Source: Caenorhabditis elegans
Lineage: Eukaryota; Nematoda; Chromadorea; Rhabditida; Rhabditidae
Assembly: GCF_000002985.6 (NCBI RefSeq)
Contig: NC_003283.11
Coordinates: 18,601,501-18,665,500, forward strand
DNA length: 64,000 nucleotides
Direction: 5' to 3'
The position numbers and the translations under genes are program-made. This document shows positions 30,101 to 41,800 of the stretch, one piece after another; the first letter of the stretch is position 1; every line of letters begins with the position of its first letter. The notes under the pieces were generated by a model. It had not been told where the DNA came from. It did no database searches and saw only the letters and a program-made list of their open reading frames with translations.

Positions 30101-33100
30101 AAATTTAAAGATCAAGCTTACAGTAATCATGGTAAGATCCACGTGGCCGTAGATTGCCATCAAAACGTCTTTGATAAGAACATCTGAATATCAACTTCAG
30201 TAGGATTTTCCAGAATTTCTGTCAAAACCCACTCAAATCACACAAGGTATCCGTCCACTTCTCCCCACAGCTACACGTAAATCCGTTAATTTTTTTCGTG
30301 CAATTCGCCATGTCATCTTTCGAGTTACACGGCGATTTTATCCACTTCCAAGCTTCATTGTCCCAGTATGGAACACACAAATCGATAACTGTAGTTTGTA
30401 GTGTCTTGTAGTTTGTAGCCTACTAATTTAACCTACTTTCAGAGCAATTGGCGCCAGTCAGGCCGGTCAGGCAGGTGCAGTCGTAGCCCTTGAATTTTGG
30501 AGTGCAGGTACTGTTGTACTTGCAAGGGTCCGGAGTGCAGAAGTCGATCACTGGAAATTTTATCGATTTTTCAGAACAATTATCCATTTTTCTGAAAATT
30601 TATGCGTTTCTCTGAATATTCATGGATTTTTCTGAAAATTTATTGATTTTTTTGAAAATTTATTGATTTTTTTGAAATTTTATTGATTTTTTTGAAATTT
30701 TATTGATTTTTCTGGAAATTTATTGATTTTTCTGGAAATTTATCGATTTTTCTGAAAATTTATCGATTTTTCTGAAAATTTATCGATTTTTCTGAAAATT
30801 TATCGATTTTCAACAAAGTATCGTCTTCAGAATAAATTATCGATTTTTTCAAACCCAACTAGTTTCACAATTCGCCCCGGTCCATCCGTCATCACAAGTG
30901 CACGTGTAGTTTGTGGTGATCCCGTCCACCGTGGTCTCGCATTTTCCATTCACACACGGGTCCCCATAATTGCAACGGTTGATTTCTGAAATAATTTTTC
31001 AAAATGAAAGTAGAGGTCAAACTACAGTAATCTACAGTAACCTTCACATCGGTTCCCCGAATACAGATTCAAGCAGTCACACTTGAAGCCCCCGTTGTTT
31101 GTTTCCGTGCAAGTTCCGCCGTAAAGACACGTGGCAGCGGTGCAGGTTTTCGAATCTGAAAAAGAAAATTAAGCCTAAGCGTAAGCCTAGGCCTAAGCCT
31201 AAGCCTAAGCCTAAGCCTAAGCCTAAGCCTAAGCCTAAACTCACATTCACAATTGTCTCCGGAAAATCCATCGTCACAATCACATTTGTACTTGTTGTAC
31301 TGCTCATTGAGCACACACGTTCCATTTACACACGGATTTGGGGTGCACGCCGACGCTACCGGGTTCTCACAATCCGGACCGGTCCATAATGGCTCACAAA
31401 TGCACGCAAAGCCATCAGTGACGTCACTCTGCCAGTTGATGCACATCCCGTGGCCTAGCTCGGCGCCGCATAGCGTAGAGTTGTCTTCGCAAGCGTTTGG
31501 GTCGGTTTCTGAAGGTTTTAAGTAGGAAAACGGAGTTTTACGTGAAAATGGGAAGTTTTGGCACCCATATTGACTATATTTGAACATTTTCGGTTTGGGC
31601 CTAGTTTTGGCCCGGTTTCGGGCCAAAATATGAATTTTTGTCCAATTTTCAAAAAAAAAATTGCATTAGAATCAAATTGGTAATAATATAAAGTAATAAT
31701 ATAAAACTTTTAGAGTTAGATTAGTCATTCTCTAGTTTTGGGCCTAAAATTGACTTGACACGGCCTAAATCAGCCCGAAATTTGCAAATTTGGAAACATA
31801 GTCAATATGGGTGTCAAATTTTCGGAAATTTAGCATAAAATTCAAATTTTGTTAAATCAAAACTTGTAAATCTAGTTATTCTTGAGATTTTTCAGAAAAA
31901 TTGCTGAAAATTCACTCACCCATCTCGCCGGCTTCATAAACGATACACCTCGAGTTGACTTTTCCACAGTACTCTGAACTATCTCCGCCACAGGATTTTT
32001 TGCAGTCATCCTTCATACTAACATCGTCCTTGACAAGCATATCCTCCGAAACCATACACCACTCTCCACAGAGCGCTGAAAAATTAATTTTTCTGGGTAT
32101 AGACCCGAAATTTGATATATTTAGAGACGTTTTTGAGTGTTGAGAGTTTTAAATTCAGAATCTACGTAAAATTTCCCGTTAATTTGACACCCATATTGAC
32201 TATATTTCAAAAAATTGGATTTCAGGCCTATTTTCGGGCCGAGGTAGGCCCGAAACAAAATTTTTTGAATAGTAGACAATATGAGTTAAAAGTTGGCAAA
32301 AAATTTGTTAAAATAAATTTTATGTTTTGAACTGAAGCCTAAATAGATTTTCGATCCATTTTTGACCCATTTTAGGCCTGATATGGCCTAAAAATCTCTT
32401 TTTTGAATATAGGCATTATGCGTATCATTTGAGTCTGGCAATTTTAGTTTTTACGTTTATTTTTGCCATTTTAACAATATAATCGGCTAGATTCCAAATA
32501 ATTCGATTTTGGGCTGATTTCGGTCCGATTTTGGCCCGAAATCAATTTTTTCGAAACATAGTCAATATGGGTTCCCTTAAAACGGAAATTCAACGGAAAA
32601 TTCAAATTTTTCAGTCAAAAACCCGAAAAAATCAGTAAAAATCGCGAAAACCCCCTTACTCAAATACTTCAAAGTCTTGTCGTCCGTGCTCTTCTCCTGA
32701 GCATATTCATTGCATTTGTCTGACGTCATTTTATCATCTTTGTATTTTGTCTGATGAGTTCCAATTTTTACGTAGTCGTATTTGTAACATTTGCCCATAA
32801 CAGGAGAAGCTGTAAACTTTTTAAAAAATTTGGAAAAAAAATTTTCGATTTTTTTTCAAATTTTTTTTCCCAAAATTTGCAATCAAACATTTTCCCAAAC
32901 TTACATAGAACGGAGTTTTTGGTCTCACAACGTCTTCCTTGCCATCCTTCCGTACAATTACAGATCCAATTCGAGTTGCTCAGCACCATTGAGCACGTTC
33001 CCCCATTTTGGCACGGCCAGTCAGCGCATAAATTGTCGTCTAAAATGAAAACTGATAGTTTTCAGTAGTTTTTATGTTGAAAAATGAGTTAACCGAGCGA

Positions 33101-34673
33101 TTTGTGAAGTTTTGACACCCATATTGGCTAGGTTAGGAGCTAATTGCCATTTGGGCCTGTTTCTGGCCTGAATCGGCCCAAATAGGACCAAAATCGAAAA
33201 AAAAAAGGATTGTTGCAGTCATTGAGGATTATCAATGAGGGACCTAACTTAATTATTCAGTATTTTGTTTTGCGCATGAGTAAGCCAAATACGGCCTATT
33301 TCGGCCTAACTTTTGGCCTGAATCGGCCCGAAACTTTAAAAGTTGGAAACCTTGAAAACCTGGGTGTACAAATTAAGAAAAAAGTTCTGAAAAATTTGCA
33401 GTGCACAGTGAAATTGACAAACTTTTCACTACTGGGTCTAAAACGGCCTATTAAGCCTACTTTTCGGCCTAATTCGGCCCAAAACTGGATATCTTGAAAC
33501 AAGCTGATAACATCCTTTAAGCTTTTGATAATTGATAAATAACAATATTTGTTTAGACTATGCTTATGGTTTTGGCCCAATCCGGCCTAAATCGGCCCAA
33601 AACTGCAAAATTCAGAACCTAGTCGATATGGGTGTCAAAATTTCGGAAATTTTACGCTGAATTCAAAAATCAAGCTAATTTTACTTAAGGATTCATATTT
33701 TTCGAGCTGTCCAACCCACTTTCACAGTATGTCCCATACTGCTTATCTGTACAGCGGCAGGTGTATCCAGTGGTCGAGTTGTCTGAAGCTTCGCACGTGG
33801 AACCTTCTCGACACTGTGACGTGGCACAAGCACTGCCAATTTCTAAAATTTAAAGTGTTTCTGAAGAAATTCAAGAAAAAAATTTTCAAAAAAAAAAAAA
33901 AATTCCCACCTGAATCACATTTTTCCCCAGTAAATCCGGCTTGACATGTGCAGTCATAACTCTCAATTTTTGATGTGCAATTGAATTTATCCGGGGTGCC
34001 ACAAGGATCATTACCACATTGGTCCACGACTGAAAAATTTAGAAAATTTAGAAAATCTAGACTTTTTTTCTAAAAAAAAATTTTTTTTTTTTTTTTAAAA
34101 ATCCAAAAATGTTTTTTTTTTCAAGTTGTATTGTCATAAAAATTGATGTTTCTAGGGTGGTTTTTAACGAATTTTTTAAATTTTTTACCAGTTTTCACCT
34201 AAATTTTCTGAATTTTTCACTATAACTCAAAAAGCAATGTACTAGGAACAGCGTCGATGCACCATGAGCAAAAATCATTTTGAAATCGGATTTTTTGAGT
34301 TAAATTCAAAAAATTCGAAAAAATTTTTTTTTTTTGGTAGTTTTTTAAAAGACTATTCTCATGCTTCTAGGATAATTTTTTAAATAATTTTTTCAGAATT
34401 TTGCTTTATTTTGCTTCAAAAAGCCCCCAAAAGCCTACTAGTATCACATGGCTCCGTGCCATTAGTAGTCCCATCCACACAATAGCAATTTTCCGGAGCA
34501 CAACCATATTTATAAGTTGTAGAGACATTAGTAGAGCTGACTAAAGTAGTAGTAACATCTGTACAAAGCCCATAATTCGGACATCCATGGGGTGGATTTG
34601 GGCTCGCAGCCACGTATTCTATAGTCTGTGGGGTACTGTAGTGGGGGAATATGAGGAAAAGCAGGAAAATCAT
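27180..34673 (-). CDS. egas-1/2/3 (copy not resolved): EGF + WSC + DEG/ENaC channel protein (egas paralogue A), 921 aa
   Basis: Nineteen exons: 34673-34439, 34029-33910, 33842-33720, 33039-32905, 32809-32660, 32075-31920, 31508-31245, 31155-31042, 30985-30860, 30550-30437, 30388-30233, 30183-30122, 30074-29920, 29207-29101, 29051-28891, 28840-28745, 28391-28158, 27484-27359, 27311-27180 (922 codons with stop). It starts with signal peptide [16 protein letters not shown], followed by a Cys-rich module, EGF-like repeats, a WSC-like domain (exons 5-6) and more EGF repeats. Then comes the amiloride-sensitive-channel region: [37 protein letters not shown], and TM2 with [11 protein letters not shown]. 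It is predicted to be a plasma-membrane cation-channel subunit with a large extracellular part. Compared with its paralogues, exon 13 lacks 7 residues because the upstream acceptor is not AG. It is transcribed opposite to the other two copies. The egas family name is recognised; which number is not certain. Confidence 0.88.
27530..28140. repeat. Short tandem repeat, unit about CCAGAAAAATCAATAAATTT
   Basis: About 30 diverged 20-bp units in egas A intron 27485-28157. The array at 30566-30845 in the same gene has the opposite orientation. Confidence 0.85.
29896..29908. repeat. 13-base poly-C tract (poly-G on the coding strand of egas A)
   Basis: Uninterrupted C run in intron 29208-29919 of egas A, 11 bp inside the donor. 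Long G tracts depend on the DOG-1/FANCJ helicase in C. elegans (known biology); this one is short. Confidence 0.8.
30566..30845. repeat. Short tandem repeat, unit about TTTTTCTGAAAATTTATCGA
   Basis: About 14 units in egas A intron 30551-30859, the intron between EGF exons 9 and 10. On the coding strand it reads AGAAAAATCGATAAATTTTC, as in the homologous intron of egas B (42840-43440). Confidence 0.85.
31156..31244 (-). repeat. 89-bp intron made almost entirely of telomere-like repeat
   Basis: Between egas A exons 7 and 8, (GCCTAA)n on the plus strand (TTAGGC on the coding strand) fills 31171-31240. Only the donor GTGAGT and the acceptor tract lie outside the repeat. Confidence 0.9.
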
Positions 34674-35215
34674 AAGGTTTTCCGAGGTTTCAATAAGAAA
34701 TTTGAAAATTTCAGAGTTTTTTAGCCTGAATAGGCAGAGTTATAGAGTTTGTGTTTTGAAATTTTTGAAAAAAAAATTTCAAAAAAAAAAATTCAAAAAA
34801 ATTTTTTTTTGAAAAAGGTGCAAAGGATCAATCATCACAATTTCTTGTGAAAAGGTGCCAAAATTTTAAATTCACACCGAAAATTAGACGTAGGCTACAA
34901 TACATTATAAATGTATGCCTGGTCACAAATGGTTCAGCAGCTATGCTCGGTGAGGGAAATTTTGAAAAATTTTTGAAAAAAATCTGGGAGAATGACTTTT
35001 TGCAAAAAAAAAAACAATTTTAAAAAATTTGAATCGAACTGAGCAATCTGAAATTTCTAGTTTTCTATTTTTTTAATTTCCAATTTATTGAAAACTTAAG
35101 AAATTTTGAAATTTTTGAATATATCTGAAAATTCACATTTTTCTGAATATTTATTGAATTTCGGAATTTTTATAATGCTTTAAAAATTTGAAATTCCTAG
35201 AAATTTATATAAATA
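34674..35215. promoter_or_regulatory. Upstream region of egas A
   Basis: AT-rich. On the minus strand it contains GGTGTGAAT (34878-34870), a motif also found upstream of egas B and C. No TATA box is obvious. Otherwise I see nothing recognisable. Confidence 0.4.
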
Positions 35216-35219
35216 ATAA

Positions 35220-35855
35220 CTCATAAATATTTTTGCCCGTAACTTATATAGTTTTTTAAAGATGAGTAATTTATAATTTTTTAAAGATGAATAATAGATT
35301 GCCCGTAATTTATAATTTTTTAAATATGAGTTATGTATTGCCCGTAATTTATAATTTTTTAAAGATGAGTAATATATTGCCCGTAATTTATAATTTTTTG
35401 AAGATGAGTAATATATTGCCCGTAATTTATAATTTTTTGAAGATGAATAATATATTGCCCGTAATTTATAAATTTTTGAAGATGAATAATATATTGCCCG
35501 TAATTTATAGTTTTTTAAAGATGAGTAATTTATAATTTTTTAAAGATGAATAATAGATTGCCCGTAATTTATAATTTTTTAAATATGAGTTATATATTGC
35601 CCGTAATTTATAATTTTTTAAAGATGAGTAATTTATAATTTTTTAAAGATGAATAATATATTGCCCGTAATTTATAATTTTTTAAAGATGAGTAATATAT
35701 TGCCCGTAATTTATAATTTTTTGAAGATGAATAATATATTGCCCGTAATTTATAATTTTTTGAAGATGAGTAATATATTGCCCGTAATTTATAATTTTTT
35801 AAATATGAGTTATATATTGCCCGTAATTTATAATTTTTTAAAGATGAGTAATATA
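35220..35855. repeat. 39-bp tandem repeat upstream of the collagen gene
   Basis: About 16 near-identical units built from ATTGCCCGTAATTTATAATT + TTTTAAAGATGAGTAATAT, some shortened. Because 39 is a multiple of 3 it opens frames encoding repeated LPVIYNFLKMSN; these are not credible genes. Confidence 0.9.
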
Positions 35856-36353
35856 CACGTTATTTTAAATTTAATTTTCTGAAATTAGACCATTTTCTTT
35901 GTGAAATTCTGAGAATCTAAAAATTTTAAAATGTTTTAATTCGGTATAAATATTCAGAAAAAAATTGATTTTTTTTCAGTTTTTGATGTATTTCATTAAG
36001 AATTTATTTCTTGTTATCCTCCCAAATTTAATCAATTTTTTTTCCAATTTTCCCCCGATTTTCGGTGTCCAAACTGCCAAAACCACATCACTATTGCCAA
36101 ATTCGACAAAAAATGAAAACTTTGAGAGATAGGAACTAAATTCCCGACAAGAATCACAACCCAGAAAACCCCAGAAAACAGTAGTTAGCTGACGGCGTCA
36201 AGGTCAAACGGCCGTTTCCCGAATTCAATCACGGAAAAACGGAGAAAAACAAGTCTCCAGTGACGAAATAACGTGGAAACTCAAGAGAGCGCCAGGAAAT
36301 CAAGATGCCCTTGAAACGGTTTCGGTTAGCGGGCAAAACGGACGGAAATTCGG

Positions 36354-36360
36354 TATAAAA
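36354..36360 (+). promoter_or_regulatory. TATA box of the collagen gene
   Basis: TATAAAA, preceded by GGAAATTCGG and followed by a purine-rich GGGAGGAAGGAAGG stretch. It is about 625 bp before the ATG. The telomere-like array lies between, in a 5' UTR intron or outron (possible donor GTAAGG at about 36375, acceptor ending 36983). Confidence 0.65.
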
Positions 36361-36572
36361 AGGGAGGAAGGAAGGTAAGGAAGTCAGTTTTTCAAATTTG
36401 TATAGGTTTTTTGAAGGTTTTCCGTCGATTTTTCTAGTTTCCAATTGCTTTATTTTTTTATTGAATTATGAGCTTTCAGGCCTATAAATTGAGTTCTTAG
36501 ACGGATTCAAAGCTCAAAATTAATTTTTGTTAAGATCCATCGAAAAACTCGGAAAAAATTAGTCAAAGCTTG

Positions 36573-36899
36573 GTCTAAGCCTAAGCCTTAGCCTAAACTT
36601 AAGCCTGAGCTTGAAGCTTGAACCTATACCTAAGCCTAAGCCTACGCCTAAGCCTAAGTCTAAGACTAAGCCCAATTCTACGCCTAAGCCTAAGCCTAAG
36701 CCTAAGTTTAAGCCTAAGCCTAAGTCTAAGCCAGAGCTTAAGCCGAAGCCTAAGCCTAAACCTAATCCTAAGCCTAAGCCAAAGTCTACGTCTGAGCCTA
36801 AGACTAAACCTAAACCAGAGACTAAGCCTACGCCTAAGCCTTATCTGTAGCCTAACACTAAACCTAAGCCTAAGCCAAGCCTAAGCCTAAGCCTAAGCC
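36573..36899 (-). repeat. Telomere-like (GCCTAA)n array 5' of the collagen coding region
   Basis: About 325 bp of degenerate GCCTAA units on the plus strand. Its frames give Pro-Lys or Leu-Ser repeats that are artefacts. It lies between the TATA box and the ATG. Confidence 0.9.
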
Positions 36900-36983
36900 C
36901 AAAAATAGCTTCTGAGCTGGAATATCTCAAATTTTTTAAATCCAAGTTCGTATCCTAACCCTCAACAATTTTCTGAATTTCAG

Positions 36984-38055
36984 ATGGAGGACAAACAAGA
37001 GTACCTCCGCAAGGAGTCCGAGATCGGAACTCTCCGCTCGGTTGCTCTCGGAGCCGTCACCATCACCGCGTTCTCGCTGGGAACCTCCATCCTGCTCCTT
37101 CCACTGCTCTTCAGTCATGCTCAGACCGTCCAGTCGACCCTAGAGCACGAACTTCAGTTCTGTGTGCTCAGATCTCACGACTTGTTCGATGAGCTCAGAA
37201 AGGTAGGCGTGCTGGTTCTGGAAAACAATTTTAGTCCAAAACATTTTGAATTTCTAGGTCGAGGCAGTGACCGGACAACAATCACGTATCAAGAGACAAT
37301 ACGTCACTGGGCCAATGGGAGGAGGTGGCGGGTATGGCGGAGGCGGCTACGGTCACCAACAACAACAGCAAAACTACGGCCACCAGGGATACGCCCAACG
37401 CCCACAACAACCCCAACCAGTGTACCGTCCATCTGCTCCAGTCTACCAGCCACAGCCACAGGTCCAGAGCTCCATCTGCATCTTCGGCCCACCAGGACCA
37501 CCAGGATTCCCAGGGTCCGACGGACAGCCAGGACGTGACGGAGAGGCCGGAGCCCCGGGACAACCTGGAAGAGACGGAGCCGGCGGCTACGGAGGCCCAC
37601 AACAAAACGACTGTCAAACTTGCGCTCCAGCTAGACAGGGAGCCCCAGGACCACCAGGACCAGCCGGACAACCAGGACAGCCAGGAGAGCCGGGACACTC
37701 TGATACCTCATCGACCGCCGGGCCACCAGGACCACCTGGGCCAGGAGGACCACCAGGACAAGATGGACATCCAGGAGACGCCGGAGCACCAGGAGCCCCA
37801 GGACAAGTTGTCGCCGGACCGGGAAGCGTCGGACCACCAGGACCACAAGGACCACCAGGACTCGCCGGGCCAGACGGACAGCCAGGACACGGAGGAGGTG
37901 GCCAGCCAGGACCACAAGGACCACCTGGAGATGATGGACACCCGGGAGAGGATGGAGGTGCCGGAGGACCAGGACAGCCAGGACAGGATGGAGGATCTGG
38001 AGGATCGGGAGCTTGCGATCACTGCCCACCACCAAGAGTTGCGCCGGGATATTGA
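36984..38055 (+). CDS. Cuticle collagen, 338 aa
   Basis: Exons 36984-37202 and 37258-38055 (339 codons with stop; intron 55 nt). The architecture is the standard nematode cuticle collagen. There is an N-terminal membrane segment ([17 protein letters not shown], residues about 27-43) and a furin-like site RIKR (about residue 86). A Gly/Gln/Pro-rich linker leads to [10 protein letters not shown], two interrupted Gly-X-Y blocks with Cys pairs between them (CQTC), and a short C-terminus with CDHCPP. It should be secreted by hypodermis, trimerise and be cross-linked into cuticle. TATA box at 36354-36360; an acceptor TTTCAG abuts the ATG, so a 5' UTR intron or trans-splicing is likely. AATAAA lies at about 38070. 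Its Gly-X-Y repeats create long shadow ORFs in other frames. Telomere-like arrays lie on both sides, in opposite orientation. Confidence 0.95.
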
Positions 38056-38200
38056 TTTTGAGATTGTTAATAAAGAGTTTAAGCATCAGATTTTTTGGTA
38101 TTTTGGGCTCCGATTTCAGATTTTCAGGCAGATTCGGGCTATTTTAAGATTTCCGATTTCAAGCCAAAATCATGAAAAATTAAAAATATTTCTACTCTTA

Positions 38201-38378
38201 AGCTTAGGCTTAATCATAGGCTTCGGCTTAGGCTTAGGCTTAAGCTTAGACTTTGGCTCAGGGTTAGACTCTGGATTAGGCTTAGGCTTAATCGTAGGCT
38301 TAGGCTTAGGCTTAGGCTTAGGCTTAGGCTTAGGCTTAGGCTTAGGCTTAGGCTTGGGCTTAAGCTTAGGCCAAATTT
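38201..38378 (+). repeat. Telomere-like (TTAGGC)n array 3' of the collagen gene
   Basis: Includes the purest stretch in the window: about a dozen consecutive TTAGGC units around 38295-38355. Orientation is opposite to the array 5' of the collagen gene. Confidence 0.9.
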
Positions 38379-38717
38379 AGACAATTTTTTTTTGAGGTCA
38401 ACACAGAAAGAAATGTTTACGATTGGTTTTGTCCGTTTTTCAGCCCGAAACCTGAGACAAAACTGCATTTTTCAAAAAAATTCATTGGATTTCAGAATTT
38501 TTTAGACAATTTCAAGCTTGAAAGTCATATTGTGCATCTATTGAATTTGGAAATTTCAAGCCATTTTTTCCAATTTTTAGGTTTGAAATTCTATTTTCAG
38601 GCCGATTTTTCAGGATAACAAGAAAAAATGACTGCATTTTTCAAAATTCTCAAACAAAATCATGGTTTTTTGTCTTCCCGGGCTCCGTTGCTATGGAGCA
38701 TCCCAGCAGCTTCGGGA

Positions 38718-38738
38718 GGTGTGAATAGCACCTATTGT
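38718..38738 (+). promoter_or_regulatory. Conserved upstream motif of egas B
   Basis: GGTGTGAATAG, three bases, CTATTGT. The same arrangement occurs 163 bp before the egas C start (48680-48700); the first part also occurs upstream of egas A. It sits 119 bp before the egas B ATG. Confidence 0.5.
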
Positions 38739-38836
38739 CCGGTGCCGAGCTCTGACTTTTGTGCTTTTTTGTCCCTTTTTTTCCGCATTTTTTCTAGTTT
38801 CCTTTTTCAAACTTCCCTAACGTCCTTATAAATCAT

Positions 38837-41800
38837 ATGCTACTATTCCTCTTCTTTTTCCCGGAGCTCCCCACGCCGAGCACCCCACAGACTGTAGAAT
38901 ACGTGCCGGCTAGCATAAACGGGCCCCACGGATGTGCGAATTATGGGCTTTGTACGGATGTTACTACTACTTTAGTCAGTTCTACAAATATCTCTGTGAT
39001 CTACGAATATGGTTGTGATCCGGATAACTGCTATTGTCTGGAAGGGACAACGAATGGCACGGAGCCGTGTGATACTAGTGGGTGTTTTCTGCGAAGTTTT
39101 GGTAAAAATAAGTGAAAAATTCAGAAAAATCATTGAAAAATACCCTAGAAACATAGAAAAATGAACATCAGCAACACATTTTGCTCATGGTGCATCGATG
39201 GATTTTAGGATCGATGTACCATGACCCGGCGATTTTTTTGTCGGATTTTTTAAAAATAGGATAAATTTTGGTGGGAAAAGGAAAAAAATTAAAAATCTAG
39301 AAAATTCACTCAAAAATAGATTTGACAGTAGATTTTAGAAAAAAAATTTTTTTTTCCAAATTTCAAAAAAAAATTTTTTTCAAAATTTCAAAAAAAAAAA
39401 AATTTTCAAAATTTCTTAAAAACCTTAAATTTCCAGTCGAAGATCAATGCGGTAACAATCCTTGCGGAGACCCCAAGTATTTCCTATGCACTTCAAAAAT
39501 CAAGAGCTACAGCTGTAGCTGTAAGCCTGGGTTTACTGGAAATGACTGCAAATCTGGTAATTTTTTTTTCTGGAAAATGCAATTTTTTTCAAATTTTTCA
39601 GAACTTGGCTCTGCTTGTGCTACGTCACCATGTCGGTCTGGTGCCACGTGTGAAAGTGTGGACAATTCCACCGCTGGGTACAAGTGTATTTGCAAGTGGA
39701 ATCAGATGGGCGAAAATTGTGAATGTTAGTTGGGAATTTTTTGGAAAAAATGAAAAACTGTTAAGATTTACACATTTTCGACTGAAAATTTGAATTCTCC
39801 ATAAAATTTCCGAAATTTTGACACCCATATTGCCTATGTTTGGAAGTTTGGACCGATTTGGGCCGTTTCAGGCCTATTTCAGGCCTAAAAAAATAATTTT
39901 CAGAAGCAAACTGAATGAGTGTCGAGAATTCTGGAAGTTCTGAAAATTTAAAACTCACTTTGATTAGATTTAAAATTATTGCATTTGTGGCCCGATTCAG
40001 ACTATTTTAGGCCTACTTTAGGCCTGAAAACAACATTTTTCCAAAAAAAGCTGAAAAATGTCATTTTTTTACAATAGCGTTTTTTTAGAATTTTTATCCA
40101 ATATTTTGACACCCATATTGACTTGGGTGTGAGCTTTGGGTCGATTCAAGCTATTTCAGGCCTATTTCAGGCCTAAAAATATCTATTTTTAGAACCAAGG
40201 GTAATGAATGTCATTTTTTGCGAAACTTTCAACAACGTCACACTCATATCACCCTTATTGGTAACTTTGATATTTCGGCCCGATTTAAGCTCTTTCAGGC
40301 CGGGTTTTCGGCCCGAAATCCAACATTTTCAGAACCTACCCGATATGGGTGTTATTTTATTGCAATTTTCATGTAGAATTCAAATTTTCAAACAAAAAAC
40401 AGGGTTTCTTTACAGATGACAATTTTTGTGCGAATCCGCAGTGCCAAAATAATGGAAATTGTTCGATGGTGGTGGACAATGCAAATTGGATATGCTCCTG
40501 CCCTCCTGGATGGCAAGGAAGGCGTTGTGAAACCCCGGATACCGTAACTAGTGAGTTTTCATGAGGATTTTGAAAAAAATTGAAAAAAAAATTTTTTTGA
40601 AATTTTTTTTCAAAAATTATTTTCAGCCCCACCTGTCTGGGATGGTTGTTACAAGTACAATTTCCAATCTATTGGCGCAACTACAACTAAATTCAGTGAT
40701 AACCAGCTGACAGTTGATAAGTGCAACAAGTACGCTCTACAGCAAAGCTCGGACACTGTAACTATGAATTACTTAAGTGAGTTTAAAACCAAAAGTTGAA
40801 AGGTTTTTATTAAAATATTTGAATTCTCTGTGAAATTTGCAAAATTTTGACCCCCATATTGACTATATTTGGAAAAGTTGGTTTTTAGGCCGCCGATGGG
40901 CCGATCTGGCCCGGAAACTCGGAAATCCCAATACTGGGCAATTTTAAATTGTAAAATTTATAAAAAAAAGTTTTTCAGTACAAATTTTACACCCATATTG
41001 ACTACATCAGGTTTTGGGTCGTATTTGGGCCGAGTGTGGGCCATTTTCGGCCTGAACTTCAACATCATCCAAACCGGGCCAAAATGGGTGTTAAAACTCA
41101 CCAAATTTTACGGAGAATTCAGAATCAGTAATTAGAAATTTCAATACTTTCAAGTTTTGCTGCTTTTACCAAATTTTTTCCAACAAAAAGATTTTTCAGC
41201 CCTTTGTGGAGGATTCTGCATGGTTTCGGAGGGCCCACTTTGCAATGACACCTCAAATTGGGACGATGACTGCAAGAAAAAATGCGGAGGAAACAATAAT
41301 GAGTTTTGCGGAGTGTTAAACAAAAGATGTATAGTTTATGAGGCAGGAACTGCTGGTGAGTTCAACAAAAATTCCCCATTTTTGAAAAAAAAAACACTTT
41401 TTAGATTTTATGGTGTAGAAATTTAGATTTTCCATGAAATTTGCTAAGTTTTGACACCCATATTGGCCTATTTCGAGAAACATTGAATTTTTAGGCTTTC
41501 TAGGCTTGATTGGGCCAATGTAGGCCGAAATAGGCCGTCCTAATCTTTTGTCCAAATTTTATGTATGTATAACAATTTTAACACTGACACTAATTTCTGT
41601 TAAACAATTTTTCATTTTTAGGATTGTTCGGGCTTTTTCGGCCCATTTCGGCCCGAAAATGAAAGTAGTCCAAATATAGCCGATATGGGTGTCAATTTCA
41701 ATTAAAATTTTATGAAAAACTCACATTTCTTATTTACAACTCCTCAAACCTTACCGAAAGTTCAGAAGTTGACGAAAACGCTTGCGACAACTCCACCTTC

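Noticed and set aside
35287..35882. Frames encoding repeated LPVIYNFLKMSN
   Set aside because: 39-bp satellite with unit a multiple of 3; no flanking splice sites or homology.
37282..38086. Minus-strand frames of 138, 98, 104 and 151 codons
   Set aside because: Antisense of collagen repeats (Ser-Trp and Val-Leu runs); no splice or start context.
37325..38380. 351-codon plus-strand frame over the collagen gene
   Set aside because: Shifted frame of Gly-X-Y repeats (DHQDHQ pattern) that runs on into telomere-like DNA; the collagen frame explains the sequence.
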